The notes under the pieces are model-generated. The model saw only the letters and a list, made by a program, of their open reading frames with translations. It was not told the DNA's origin and searched no databases. Positions 27,750-36,898 of a stretch of 64,000 nt of DNA are shown here, piece after piece. How positions within the stretch are numbered: position 1 is the first letter of the stretch; every line of letters begins with the position of its first letter. The position numbers and the translations under genes were made by a program. The stretch is from Syntrophotalea acetylenivorans (GTDB taxonomy: Bacteria; Desulfobacterota; Desulfuromonadia; Desulfuromonadales; Syntrophotaleaceae), in NCBI RefSeq assembly GCF_001887775.1, contig NZ_CP015519.1, positions 3,154,470 through 3,218,469 of the forward strand, written 5' to 3'.

Positions 27750-27765
27750 AGATAGCTTTGATAAT

Positions 27766-27838
27766 CCGTAACGCGTGATGGGTAAGGCGTAAAGGGTTAA
27801 ACCTTTTACGATTTACGGCTTACGTCTTACGGTTTTTA
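27766..27838. repeat. Heptad-type inverted repeat after pilT, terminator-like
   Basis: The arms ccgtaacgcgtgatgggtaa and the tacgtcttacgg side pair imperfectly, with a good inner cgtaaaggg/ccttttacg match. A TTTTT run follows directly, so it could act as an attenuator between pilT and pilC. Confidence 0.55.
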
Positions 27839-27864
27839 AACTGATTAAGAAAAAGAGGTGACAA

Positions 27865-29082
27865 ATGGCCAAGTTCGCTTGGGAAGGCAAGACCCGCAGC
27901 GGCCAAGCTCAAAAAGGGGAGATGGAGGCGCCAAATGAAGCGGCGGTCGGTGCTGCTCTGCGACGTCAAGGGGTGATGCCCGGCAAGATTAAAGAGGCGG
28001 GCAAGGGGCTTGACATGGAGATCAAACTGCCCGGCTTTGGCGGGAAGGTGACCACCAAGGATCTGGTTGTCTTCACCCGGCAGTTCGCCACCATGATCGA
28101 TGCCGGCCTGCCTCTGGTGCAATGCCTCGATATCCTCGGCCGGCAGCAGGACAAGAAGATCTTCAAGGATATGCTGGTTCAGGTCAAGGAGAGTGTCGAG
28201 TCGGGCTCGACCTTTGCCGATGCCTTGAAAAAGCACCCCAAGGCTTTTGATAATCTTTTCGTCAATTTGGTTGCGGCCGGTGAGGTGGGGGGTATTCTCG
28301 ATACCATCTTGAACCGCCTTGCAGCCTATCTGGAAAAGGCCCAGAAGTTGAAGAAGAAGGTCAAGAGCGCCATGACCTATCCTGCTACGATTGTCGGTAT
28401 CGCTCTGGTTGTTATCTCAGTCATCCTGATATTCGTTATTCCGGCATTCGAAAAGATGTTTGCCGACTTTGGCAGTGCCCTGCCGATGCCGACTCAGGTC
28501 GTCATCAATATCAGTAATTTTGTGCAGAACTATATCCTCGCTATTATCGTGGGTGTCATCGTTTTGATCTTTATCTTAAAAAAAACCTATGCCACTGAAA
28601 AGGGGCGGGATTTTATCGACGATAAGATTCTCAAACTGCCAATTTTTGGGATTCTACTGCGTAAGGTGGCGGTCGCCAAATTTACCCGCACCTTGGGGAC
28701 CATGATCTCCAGCGGGGTGCCGATTCTCGATGGTTTGGAGATTGTGGCCAAGACCGCTGGCAATCGAACCATAGAAAAAGCCATTTACAAGGTCAAGCAG
28801 AGTATTAGCGAGGGCAAGACTATTGCCGAACCGCTTGAAAAATCAGGTGTTTTTCCACCTATGGTATGCCAGATGATCGCCGTTGGCGAACAATCCGGTT
28901 CCATCGATACTATGCTCAACAAGATCGCTGACTTTTATGATGATGAAGTTGATGATGCGGTCGGTAATTTGACGGCCATGATGGAGCCAATGCTTATGCT
29001 CTTTCTCGGTACCACTGTGGGTGGTCTGGTCATTGCCATGTATCTTCCGATCTTCAAACTTGCTGGTGCAATGGGCGGTTGA
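27865..29082 (+). CDS. pilC: Type IV pilus inner-membrane platform protein PilC
   Basis: A 405-residue GspF/PilC-family protein that couples the PilB and PilT motors to pilin insertion. The N-terminal FAWEGKTRSGQAQKGEMEA is typical. Two T2SSF domains follow (about 70-195 and 270-395), each with the FTRQFATMIDAGLPLVQCL and FTRTLGTMISSGVPILDGL motif. Membrane segments lie near 170-190 (TIVGIALVVISVILIFVIP), 220-240 and the C-terminus. AAGAGGTG precedes the ATG. Full length. Confidence 0.95.
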   Translation: MAKFAWEGKTRSGQAQKGEMEAPNEAAVGAALRRQGVMPGKIKEAGKGLDMEIKLPGFGGKVTTKDLVVFTRQFATMIDAGLPLVQCLDILGRQQDKKIFKDMLVQVKESVESGSTFADALKKHPKAFDNLFVNLVAAGEVGGILDTILNRLAAYLEKAQKLKKKVKSAMTYPATIVGIALVVISVILIFVIPAFEKMFADFGSALPMPTQVVINISNFVQNYILAIIVGVIVLIFILKKTYATEKGRDFIDDKILKLPIFGILLRKVAVAKFTRTLGTMISSGVPILDGLEIVAKTAGNRTIEKAIYKVKQSISEGKTIAEPLEKSGVFPPMVCQMIAVGEQSGSIDTMLNKIADFYDDEVDDAVGNLTAMMEPMLMLFLGTTVGGLVIAMYLPIFKLAGAMGG

Positions 29083-29093
29083 CCGGTAATTTT

Positions 29094-30749
29094 ATGAAAC
29101 GTAACACCTTTATTGCTCATTGGGATAAGACTGCGCCACGTTTTCTCTACTGGTATTTGGTGGCCCGCCTGCTGGTTGTTGCCCTGTTTCTCAGTGGTAC
29201 AATAGTCAACCAGATACGTTCTGCCACTGCGGGCTCTCAGACCCTTGGCTGGCTCTATCTGCTGGCTGCCGTCTGCCTGATTCAGTCGTTGGTCTTCCCT
29301 GCTCTGTTCAGTCTCAGGCATCGCAACAAATTGTTGTTGCGATGCCAAATCTGTTGGGATTTGCTGTTTGTCACTGCCCTGATTTTTCTAGATGGTGGTA
29401 TCGCCAGCCATCTTTCTTTCCTCTACATCTTCATAATTTTTAGCGTCAGTATTTTTTTGTCGCGTCGCGAAGTATTCGTAGCAGCGTCAGCGGCTACAAT
29501 CCTTTATGGCGGGTTGCTCGATCTTCAGTATTATTCCATGCTGCCGGTTTTTTCGACTTTCCCTGCCAATGCTGTTAGCAGTCGAGCGATTTTCTATAAC
29601 ATTTTTATTAGTGTTATCGTTTTTTACCTTATCGCTTTTTTAAGCAGTCTGTTGGCTGAACGGTTGCGACATAGTGAACTGGCTTTGAAAAAGCGGGAGA
29701 TTGATTTCGAGGAACTGGAGAACCTTAATCAGATTATTCTGGAGAATATTCCAAGTGGCCTGATCATTATTAACAATGCTGGGCGTGTTCGATCTTTTAA
29801 TGCTGGTGCAACAACAATCACCGGCTATTATCTGGAATCGATTTACAATCGACCCATCGGCGAACTGTTCCCGGAAATGATCGTTTTGGAGGGGGATGAG
29901 TTCAAAACCGTTGCTCGTGGAGAAACGTGCCTGGTCGATAAACAGGGAAACCAGCGACCGGTTGGATTTACCTCTTCCATTGTCAGAGATGTGTCGGGAG
30001 AGACTCTGGGTTTGTTGATAACCTTTCAGGATCTAAGTCGTCTCAAGGAAATGGAAGGTCAACTCAAACGTGCGGATCGCTTGGCTGCTGCCGGCCAGTT
30101 GGCGGCCGGCATGGCTCATGAAATTCGCAATCCCCTGGCATCGATTAGCGGTTCGGTTCAGTTGCTCATGGAGGACGATAAACTTGAGCAGCAGGATCGG
30201 CGTCTGATGGGGATTGTGGTACGGGAAGCGGAGCGCTTGAATGCGCTGCTGACCGACTTTCTGGTCTTTGCTCGACCCTCGCCGCTCTGTTATGAGTCGG
30301 TGGATTTGGTGGAACTCCTCGATGAGCTGGTTGCCCTGGTCGCAGCGGATGAGCGGTTTAAAGATGTTGAATTGCAGAGGGATTATAAATCCGCACTGGA
30401 ATGGTATTGTGACCGCAGTCAACTTCGCCAGGCTTTATTGAACCTGATGTTAAATGGCGCTGAGGCTATGGAACATGGCGGACGGTTAATCTGTGGGCTC
30501 GATTCTGAGGTGTCGGCTGTTTTTATCGAAGATACCGGCCCGGGGATTCCTGATGCCATTCGGGATAAGGTTTTTGATCCTTTCTTTACTACCAAGGACA
30601 GTGGCACCGGATTGGGGTTGGCCACGGTACATGCTATTGTCGAGGCTCATCAGGGACGGCTGGACCTGGTCAAAGTAGAAGGTGGCGGAGAGCGATTCAT
30701 TATTAGCATGCCCAGTCCGGACATGGCCAAAATAGGGCAGGCAGTTTGA
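29094..30749 (+). CDS. pilS: Sensor histidine kinase PilS
   Basis: A 551-residue kinase with about six N-terminal membrane spans (20-195), a PAS domain (about 210-310, NLNQIILENIPSGLIIINN), a HisKA domain with the phosphorylated His at about 342 in QLAAGMAHEIRNPLASISGS, and an ATPase domain (NLMLNGAEAM, EDTGPGIP, GTGLGLATV). PilS senses pilin through its membrane part and controls PilR in pseudomonads. The ATG at 29094 follows pilC by 11 bases; the in-frame TTG at 29079 overlaps pilC and is less likely. It is paired with pilR, separated by a repeat. Confidence 0.93.
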   Translation: MKRNTFIAHWDKTAPRFLYWYLVARLLVVALFLSGTIVNQIRSATAGSQTLGWLYLLAAVCLIQSLVFPALFSLRHRNKLLLRCQICWDLLFVTALIFLDGGIASHLSFLYIFIIFSVSIFLSRREVFVAASAATILYGGLLDLQYYSMLPVFSTFPANAVSSRAIFYNIFISVIVFYLIAFLSSLLAERLRHSELALKKREIDFEELENLNQIILENIPSGLIIINNAGRVRSFNAGATTITGYYLESIYNRPIGELFPEMIVLEGDEFKTVARGETCLVDKQGNQRPVGFTSSIVRDVSGETLGLLITFQDLSRLKEMEGQLKRADRLAAAGQLAAGMAHEIRNPLASISGSVQLLMEDDKLEQQDRRLMGIVVREAERLNALLTDFLVFARPSPLCYESVDLVELLDELVALVAADERFKDVELQRDYKSALEWYCDRSQLRQALLNLMLNGAEAMEHGGRLICGLDSEVSAVFIEDTGPGIPDAIRDKVFDPFFTTKDSGTGLGLATVHAIVEAHQGRLDLVKVEGGGERFIISMPSPDMAKIGQAV

Positions 30750-30769
30750 TCGACAGACCTTTGGTTTAA

Positions 30770-30806
30770 ACTCATTACCCATCACGATTTAAGCATTACG
30801 TTAATA
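30770..30806. repeat. Half heptad-type repeat between pilS and pilR
   Basis: cattacccatcacgatt followed by gcattacgtt resembles one arm of the inverted repeats found after pilB and pilT. Confidence 0.4.
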
Positions 30807-30819
30807 TCGGGGAGTAATT

Positions 30820-32208
30820 TTGAAAGAAGAAAAATACAATATACTGGTCGTCGATGATGAAGAGAGTATGCGTGAGTTTCTCAGTATCATGCTTCACCGG
30901 GAGGGTTATGCGGTCGATGCGGCCTTTGACGGGGCTCAGGCCGTGGCTCGTTTAAAAGAGCACTCTTACGACCTGGTCATTAGTGACATCAAGATGCCCC
31001 GCCTCGATGGTTTCGGTGTGCTGGATTATATTACAGAATCTTGCCCTGATACAGCGATTATTATGATTACCGCCTTTTCCACCGCACAGCAGGCGGTGGA
31101 TGCTATGAAAAAGGGTGCCTACGACTACATTACCAAGCCTTTTAATAATGAAGAAATTCGGCTGATTGTTAAAAATGCCCTGGAACGCAAGGAATTGCGC
31201 CGTGAAAATCTTGAACTGAAAAAGGAACTCGGCCAGCGTTACTCCTTTGCCAATCTGATTGGCAAGAGTCGAGCCATGCAACAGGTTTACCATTTTATTG
31301 AAAAAGTTGCAGACAGCAAAGCCAATGTTTTAGTAACTGGGGAAAGCGGCACTGGCAAAGAACTGGTTGCTAAAGCCGTTCACTATAACAGCCGCCGCAA
31401 AGACCAGCCCTTTGTTCCCATTAATTGCGGAGCCATTCCTGAAAATCTACTCGAAAGCGAACTGTTCGGTCACGAGAAGGGAGCCTTTACGGGGGCTACC
31501 CATCAAAAATCCGGTCTGTTCGAGGTTGCTAGTGGCGGAACGGTGTTTCTTGACGAGATCGCTGAATTGCCAGCCATGATGCAGGTCAAACTGCTGCGGG
31601 TATTACAGGAACACGAATTTCGCCGCGTTGGAGGCACCAAGGATATAAAGGTCGATGTGCGCTTGGTGGCGGCTACCAATAAAAATTTGGAAAACATGGT
31701 AGCGGAAGAAACTTTTCGTGAGGACCTCTTTTATCGGCTCAATGTTATTCACGTTGATCTTCCGGCCCTTAAAGAACGCAAGGAGGACATTCCCTTGCTG
31801 GTCGAGCACTTTTTGCACAAACTGACTGGCGACGATCAACTTAAGGCCTCTGAATCGATTATGCGTCGCCTCCTTGATTATCACTGGCCCGGCAATATCC
31901 GCGAGCTGGAAAATACCATCGAGCGTTGCGTGGTGCTCGGTTGCGATGGAGAGTTGGCTGAAGACAGCCTGCCGAAGCACGTTGGTAGTTCTACTTCCAA
32001 TGGGGCTGGCGTTTTGGACGAGTTGCCTGAAGAAGGCCTTGACCTCGATGCCTACCTTGGTACCATCGAGCAGGATATCCTTCTCAAGGCCCTGGATCGG
32101 TGTGGTGGGGTGCGGAAAAAAGCCGCCGAACTCCTCTGTATCTCTTTCCGTTCCATTCGCTACCGTTTGGCTAAATACGGCATGGCAAACGAAGGCGAGG
32201 ATGAATAG
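30820..32208 (+). CDS. pilR: Sigma-54-dependent response regulator PilR
   Basis: A 462-residue NtrC-family activator of pilA. The receiver has D12-D13 and D56 (VISDIKMPRLDG) with the late lysine in YITKPF. The AAA+ domain has GESGTGKE, GAFTGA, GGTVFLDEIAELP and FYRLNVIHVDLPALKERKED. The Fis-type DNA-binding domain is at the end (ALDRCGGVRKKAAELLCISFRSIRYRLAKY). TTG is the start codon, with GGGGAG upstream. Two perfect -24/-12 sites lie in front of pilA and pilM, its probable targets. Confidence 0.95.
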   Translation: MKEEKYNILVVDDEESMREFLSIMLHREGYAVDAAFDGAQAVARLKEHSYDLVISDIKMPRLDGFGVLDYITESCPDTAIIMITAFSTAQQAVDAMKKGAYDYITKPFNNEEIRLIVKNALERKELRRENLELKKELGQRYSFANLIGKSRAMQQVYHFIEKVADSKANVLVTGESGTGKELVAKAVHYNSRRKDQPFVPINCGAIPENLLESELFGHEKGAFTGATHQKSGLFEVASGGTVFLDEIAELPAMMQVKLLRVLQEHEFRRVGGTKDIKVDVRLVAATNKNLENMVAEETFREDLFYRLNVIHVDLPALKERKEDIPLLVEHFLHKLTGDDQLKASESIMRRLLDYHWPGNIRELENTIERCVVLGCDGELAEDSLPKHVGSSTSNGAGVLDELPEEGLDLDAYLGTIEQDILLKALDRCGGVRKKAAELLCISFRSIRYRLAKYGMANEGEDE

Positions 32209-32453
32209 CTTATTCGGATCGAAAAAGGATTTTTTAAGCGGGACTTTCTTCCCTTGCTATTTGCCAAGGGAGAAATTATAATTTTTGGCGTTTAATCTCT
32301 TTCCAGAGAACAATAGATGCTCGTCATTACTTTGTCTCTGTGACACGTGTCGGAGACAAAATTTGACAAAAAGTGTGACCTTTATTGTCTGTGGCAGTGT
32401 TGCTTTACGTGGCAGATATTGGTAAGTATTTGTAATAAGGCAAGTAAAGTTTT

Positions 32454-32469
32454 TGGCACTTTCGTTGCA
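32454..32469 (+). promoter_or_regulatory. Sigma-54 (-24/-12) promoter of pilA
   Basis: TGGCACTTTCGTTGCA is a full match to TGGCAC-N5-TTGCA, 86 bases before the pilA start. pilA transcription by PilR and sigma-54 is well known in Geobacter and Pseudomonas. The remainder of the gap 32209-32554 shows no gene. Confidence 0.88.
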
Positions 32470-32554
32470 TTGAATAGGGTGCCTCGTCTCGAAAATTATT
32501 AACCACTGGCTTTTCGGGGCCGTTACCTTCAACTCACAAAAGGAGAACAAAACT

Positions 32555-33154
32555 ATGTTGACCAAGTTGAGAAAGTCCCAAAAGGGTTTCACCCTGATCG
32601 AACTGCTGATCGTCGTTGCTATTATTGGTATTTTGGCAGCCATCGCCATTCCTCAGTTCGCGGCCTATCGGACCCGCGGCTTCAATGCTTCTGGCCTAAG
32701 TGATGTTCGCAACCTTTCTACCTCCCAGGCCGCCTTCTTCGGGGATTGGCGGGTGTTCGGTACTACTGCGGCGGTTGCTGCCCTCCCGGGTGCTGGTACT
32801 TTTGGTGCCGGTACTATTATTACCGGCCCCAATAACGGCGTTGCGGGTAACTTCCCCATCATTACTGGAACCGATGCTAGTGCTGTCGCTCGTGGGATTC
32901 AGATTCCGCTGGGGAATAATGTGATGATTCTCGGCAGCACCGATGCAAATGGCGCTACTTTCACTGGCGTTGCCAAACATCTTACCGGGAATACCTATTA
33001 TGCGGTTGACGGCGACACTACCGCAATCTTCTTTGATCAGACCGCCGGAACGGAAGGCACTCCGCTCCTCGCGGCTGATTGCCCAGCTTCAACTACCGGC
33101 GATGACTTCACAGGTGTTACGAGGCCTGTCGGTGGTCTCTGGGGTGCTCGCTAA
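32555..33154 (+). CDS. pilA: Major type IV pilin PilA, long form
   Basis: A 199-residue prepilin with an 11-residue leader, cut at KSQKG^[24 protein letters not shown]; Glu5 is present. The helix end [28 protein letters not shown] resembles Geobacter PilA-N, but here the protein continues into a large Gly/Thr/Ala-rich globular domain instead of ending near 61 residues. The mature form has about 188 residues and a single cysteine (AADCPAS), so there is no disulfide loop. Long pilins of this kind occur in Pelobacter. Conductivity like that of the short Geobacter pilin is not expected, but cannot be judged here. AAGGAG precedes the ATG. Confidence 0.95.
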   Translation: MLTKLRKSQKGFTLIELLIVVAIIGILAAIAIPQFAAYRTRGFNASGLSDVRNLSTSQAAFFGDWRVFGTTAAVAALPGAGTFGAGTIITGPNNGVAGNFPIITGTDASAVARGIQIPLGNNVMILGSTDANGATFTGVAKHLTGNTYYAVDGDTTAIFFDQTAGTEGTPLLAADCPASTTGDDFTGVTRPVGGLWGAR

Positions 33155-33181
33155 AAGCTAGAACTCGGTTTTATTATGGAC

Positions 33182-33212
33182 AGGGCACCTGCATTAGCGG
33201 GTGCCCTTTTTT
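33182..33212 (+). terminator. Terminator after pilA
   Basis: An 8-bp stem (agggcacc/ggtgccct, 33182-33189 with 33200-33207) is followed by T6. It would let pilA mRNA be made in excess of the genes downstream. Confidence 0.85.
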
Positions 33213-33247
33213 GGCATGTGTAAACAAGATTAAAGGTGAGAAATTGC

Positions 33248-33994
33248 ATGGCCGATAGCGTTGTCTTTTCTGAGGTCTGGAAGACCTATCAACGAGAGCT
33301 TGGCGGGGTTTCCGCACCGGCGTTGCGGGGGGTGACCTTTTCTGTTCGGCGGGGAGAAACCTTGGGGTTGATCGGCGCCAATGGAGCCGGCAAGAGCACC
33401 TGTATCCGGCTGTTGATGGACTTTATCCGCCCCGACCGGGGGTGTATCACCATAGAAGACCGGTCGCCGGAGAATAGTATCCTGCGTCGTGATATTGGAT
33501 ATTTGCCCGAGATTGCAAGTTTTCCCGCCAGCCTGACGATTTTGGATATGTTGCGTTTTGTAGGTGCCACCCATGATCTACCGAAGGCGGTTCTTGCCGA
33601 ACAGTCCGAACGATGGCTAAAGACGCTGGAACTCTGGGATGTTCGGAAGCGTCCTATCCGTACCTATTCAAAGGGCATGCAGCAGCGTGGCAGTTTTGTG
33701 CTTGCGCTGGTGCATGATCCTGCTCTGTTGGTTCTGGATGAGCCGATGAGCGGCCTTGATCCCATAGGGCGGGCCAGTATTATTCGGCTAATTCGTGACC
33801 TTAAGGTTCAGGGAAAAACCATCCTCTTTTGTACCCATATCCTTGAAGACATGGATCAGTTGGCTGACAGGGTTCTGATTCTGCATAAGGGGGAGAAGCG
33901 ATTCCTTGGTACGCCGAATGACTTGTCGGCCGAATTTGGTACTAATTCCATTGTGGACGGTTTTTTAAGTGCCATTGCGGAGGAACAATCATGA
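33248..33994 (+). CDS. ABC transporter ATP-binding protein, PilH-type
   Basis: A 248-residue ABC ATPase with Walker A GLIGANGAGKST, Q-loop region IGYLPE, signature YSKGMQQRGSFV (an SKGM variant of LSGGQ), Walker B ALLVLDEPMSGLDP and the switch His in CTHILEDMDQLADRV. In Myxococcus the pilA-pilG-pilH-pilI-pilD order includes an ABC transporter needed for piliation, and this gene holds the pilH position. The start at 33248 has AAAGGTGAG upstream. It overlaps the permease gene by 4 bases. Confidence 0.85.
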   Translation: MADSVVFSEVWKTYQRELGGVSAPALRGVTFSVRRGETLGLIGANGAGKSTCIRLLMDFIRPDRGCITIEDRSPENSILRRDIGYLPEIASFPASLTILDMLRFVGATHDLPKAVLAEQSERWLKTLELWDVRKRPIRTYSKGMQQRGSFVLALVHDPALLVLDEPMSGLDPIGRASIIRLIRDLKVQGKTILFCTHILEDMDQLADRVLILHKGEKRFLGTPNDLSAEFGTNSIVDGFLSAIAEEQS

Positions 33995-34800
33995 AGGGGG
34001 CGTTGAAGCGGATTTTTGCCGTTGCCAAGCTGGTTGGTGTGGACGGCTTACGGCGTCACGCCCTGCTCGGGTTGGTGGCATTAGCGTTGGCTATTGAGCT
34101 GAGCGGCCTGTTCTTTTTTGCCTTCGTACCTCGGGACATCGGTCGCGTATCTGCAGATTTTGTGGTGACTGTCGGCTGGTGTGTCGGGATGGTTTTCCTA
34201 TTTTTTCATGCTGTGCATGTGATGAGCTGGGGAGAGGACCGGCGCGTTATCCATACGCTGCTGGCACATCCCTTGTCACGAACTGATTATACTCTTGGGG
34301 TATTTGCTGGGCTGTTGTTCTTGTTGTTGCTGCTAAATGGATTGTTGGCTTTTATCGGCTATGGTGTGCTGGTAGTAATAAAATCATGGGTCGGGGTGGA
34401 GTACTTTAGTCATCTCGGCATTGGCGGATATTTACTCTCCTGGTGGGGGGTGCTCAGCATAGAGGCCATGATTCTGGCAGCTATTGTACTTTTTTCCGGT
34501 ATGGTCCGGGGCAGCTTTACTGTGTTGCTGGTGACGCTCTCCTATTATCTTATCTGCACTGGCCTGCCCGTGGCCGTCGAATTTTTTAAGGGGAATTCAC
34601 TGCTGTTGCGAAAAATTTTGGTGGGCATGACGTTGGCCTTTCCCAATTTTTCACGATTAGACTATAAGGGGGTTATTGTTGCTTTGGATAACTGGCCTTC
34701 GGCTTCTTCGTTGGTGCTTAACTTAGCTTATGTTTTGCTATATTGCGGCTTGATATTGGCCATCGCAACATCAGTTTACAATCGACGGGACCTAAAATGA
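33991..34800 (+). CDS. ABC transporter permease, PilI-type
   Basis: A 269-residue membrane protein with about six spans (residues near 22-42, 55-75, 105-130, 145-175, 180-200 and 240-260). It fits ABC-2-type permeases, and WGEDRRVIHTLLAHPLSRTDYTLG is a typical cytoplasmic loop. It overlaps both neighbours by 4 bases (ATGA), so it is coupled to the ATPase. By position it corresponds to Myxococcus PilI. The substrate is unknown. Confidence 0.78.
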   Translation: MKGALKRIFAVAKLVGVDGLRRHALLGLVALALAIELSGLFFFAFVPRDIGRVSADFVVTVGWCVGMVFLFFHAVHVMSWGEDRRVIHTLLAHPLSRTDYTLGVFAGLLFLLLLLNGLLAFIGYGVLVVIKSWVGVEYFSHLGIGGYLLSWWGVLSIEAMILAAIVLFSGMVRGSFTVLLVTLSYYLICTGLPVAVEFFKGNSLLLRKILVGMTLAFPNFSRLDYKGVIVALDNWPSASSLVLNLAYVLLYCGLILAIATSVYNRRDLK

Positions 34801-35600
34801 AAATCGCTGTGGTCGGCGTGCTATTGGTTTTTTATCTTGCTGTTTGGGGGGTGCAGCAGGGAAAGGCTCGTTGGTCCGATTACTATCTTTCTCCCGCTCC
34901 GCCCTCGCCGGCCTTGAAAGTCGCCAGTGGTTACGCCCGCCAAATGGCTGGCTACACCCTCTTTGTAAAGGTGGCAATTTTTGCTGGTGGGCCGTTACGG
35001 GGTGTGGATAAGGAGAATTACGCCGACAGTTTGGCACAGAACTTTGACGTGATGACCGACCTGTATCCGGAGTTTATTGACCCTTTTTATTATTGCCAGT
35101 CATTACTTGCTCCTATCGCACCGGAGTATGCCCAACAGACCAATCTCATATTGGATCGTGGTGTTGAAGCCCACCCAGATATTCTTTTTTTTCCTTTTTT
35201 TCAGGCATTTAATCATTTTTATTATTTGCAGGAGCCAACAATGGCTGCAGAGTTGTTTTTTAAAATGGGTAAACGTTCTGATGCCCCACCCTGGTTTGGT
35301 CATTTGGCGGGTACTCTGATGGGACGCGGTGGCAACTTGCTCGCTGGCCGCTCTATGCTGCAGGCCATGTTTGATTCTGAACAGGAAGAATACATTAAAG
35401 AGCGCTATCTTGATAGCATTAAAGTTTTCGATCAAGCCATCCAAGTTCAGGTGGCGCTTGATAGCTACCGAAAAGAACATGGAATTGATGCTGTTTCTTT
35501 ACAAGATCTGGTCCCTCGCTACCTTGATGTCTTGCCACGACTTCCGGCTGGTTTCATGCTGGAATGGGAGCCTCCTGTATTGCGTCTTGAACGACCTTGA
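34797..35600 (+). CDS. Membrane-anchored protein of unknown function in the pilus cluster (PilG position)
   Basis: A 267-residue protein with one N-terminal membrane segment (IAVVGVLLVFYLAVWGV), the rest probably periplasmic. The middle part (NFDVMTDLYPEFIDPFYYCQSLLA, GVEAHPDILFFPFFQAFNHF) has helix-pair spacing like weak TPR repeats. The end holds a GspG-like LQDLVPRYLDVLPRLPAGF segment, also seen in pseudopilins. It overlaps the permease by 4 bases. A third component of the ABC unit, comparable to Myxococcus PilG, is plausible, but I cannot support sequence homology. Confidence 0.6.
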   Translation: MKIAVVGVLLVFYLAVWGVQQGKARWSDYYLSPAPPSPALKVASGYARQMAGYTLFVKVAIFAGGPLRGVDKENYADSLAQNFDVMTDLYPEFIDPFYYCQSLLAPIAPEYAQQTNLILDRGVEAHPDILFFPFFQAFNHFYYLQEPTMAAELFFKMGKRSDAPPWFGHLAGTLMGRGGNLLAGRSMLQAMFDSEQEEYIKERYLDSIKVFDQAIQVQVALDSYRKEHGIDAVSLQDLVPRYLDVLPRLPAGFMLEWEPPVLRLERP

Positions 35601-35678
35601 CTTAAATTAAATCTTGTTGGGGGGTTCATTGATTAGCAATAGTTTCGCTAAACGCCTTATAAGCAAACGGAGGTCAGG

Positions 35679-36482
35679 GTGGTTTCTCATTGGTTTTTGT
35701 TGTTCGGTGGTTTTTTGTTTGGGACCATTGTAGGATCGTTCCTGAACGTTTGCATTGGGCGTATCCCTGCTGGTGAGTCCGTCATTTCGCCGCCCTCGCG
35801 CTGTCCAAAGTGCGGAATTGGCATTCCTTGGTATCAAAATATACCCATCCTCAGCTACCTTGTTTTAGGTGGCAAGTGTGCGTCCTGCAAAACTCGGATC
35901 TCTGTCCGTTACCCTCTGGTTGAGGTTCTGACCGGTGTCCTTTTTGTTTTTGTGCTTTTTTCTTTCGGTGTCAGTTGGGTCACTCCCGTCTATTGGCTGT
36001 TTGTGGCGACGTTGATTGTCATTACTTTCATCGATATTGACCACCAGATTATTCCGGATGCTATCAGTCTGCCTGGCATCGTAGTTGGTTTTCTCGCTGC
36101 ATTCTTGATCCCCTGGCTCGCCTGGTACGACTCACTGCTCGGTATTTTGCTGGGCGGGGGAAGTCTGTGGTTGGTGGCTGAAGTCTATCATCGCCTGACC
36201 GGTAAGGAAGGTATGGGTGGCGGAGACATCAAACTGTTGGCAATGATGGGAGCTTTTTTGGGTTGGAAGGCTATGTTGCCTGTGATATTTTTTGGTTCGC
36301 TGGCGGGCTCCCTGGTCGGTGTGCCTCTTATGTGGCTCAAGGGGGCGGATGGCAAACTCGCTATTCCCTTCGGTCCCTTTTTGGCTCTGGGGGCCTGGTT
36401 TATTTATTATGGGGCCAGCAATTATTGGTATGGTACCTTGGCTTGTGCCAAAGGTAGAGGTTTTTTGTTTGGTGGTTTTTAG
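35679..36482 (+). CDS. pilD: Prepilin peptidase / N-methyltransferase PilD
   Basis: A 267-residue polytopic membrane enzyme that cuts prepilin leaders and methylates the new Phe1. The N-terminal cytoplasmic domain has two zinc CxxC pairs (CPKCGIG, CASCKTR) and SFLNVCIGRIP. The peptidase aspartates are in DIDHQIIPD and GGGDIKLLAMMGAFLGW. The GTG start follows ACGGAGG. It is needed for PilA and all minor pilins in this window. Confidence 0.95.
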   Translation: MVSHWFLLFGGFLFGTIVGSFLNVCIGRIPAGESVISPPSRCPKCGIGIPWYQNIPILSYLVLGGKCASCKTRISVRYPLVEVLTGVLFVFVLFSFGVSWVTPVYWLFVATLIVITFIDIDHQIIPDAISLPGIVVGFLAAFLIPWLAWYDSLLGILLGGGSLWLVAEVYHRLTGKEGMGGGDIKLLAMMGAFLGWKAMLPVIFFGSLAGSLVGVPLMWLKGADGKLAIPFGPFLALGAWFIYYGASNYWYGTLACAKGRGFLFGGF

Positions 36483-36593
36483 TGTAAACAGTACTGTTGA
36501 CCCGCAGGGATACCTGGGGACTGTTCGTCTTGTCGCTGGTCAGCAGACAGGCTCTCATGGCTTAATCCATGCGCTTGAAATATTTTAATTTTA

Positions 36594-36621
36594 TTGACAG
36601 TGTTTTTCATTGCCTTATAAT
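36594..36621 (+). promoter_or_regulatory. Candidate sigma-70 promoter upstream of pilM
   Basis: TTGACA (36594-36599) and TATAAT (36616-36621), both perfect, are 16 bases apart. The pilM start is 275 bases downstream. Confidence 0.5.
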
Positions 36622-36798
36622 TGGTCCAATTGCAATAAATATCACCGTTATTCGCGGTAGTATTCAGTTTAGTAAAAACTGTCAGCGATGGTGTTTCTTA
36701 TATTTAATGGTTGGAGGGCTCTTCCCATTAGTTAATCCATAAGAACATCGCGTTAATCCGCATAGCTTTGGAATACTGATTCAGGACTGGACGGTGTT

Positions 36799-36814
36799 TG
36801 GCACATGCCTTGCT
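36799..36814 (+). promoter_or_regulatory. Sigma-54 (-24/-12) promoter of pilMNOPQ
   Basis: TGGCACATGCCTTGCT fits TGGCAC-N5-TTGC(A/T) fully and lies 85 bases before the pilM start. The rest of the gap 36483-36898 holds no gene. Confidence 0.82.
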
Positions 36815-36898
36815 TTAAGAGTAGCCTGAGCTGTGTGCTCCGCTAGATCGCTGTTCACTTCACTTGCTTACCATCCATCTTAGAATGGGGTCTTTTTG

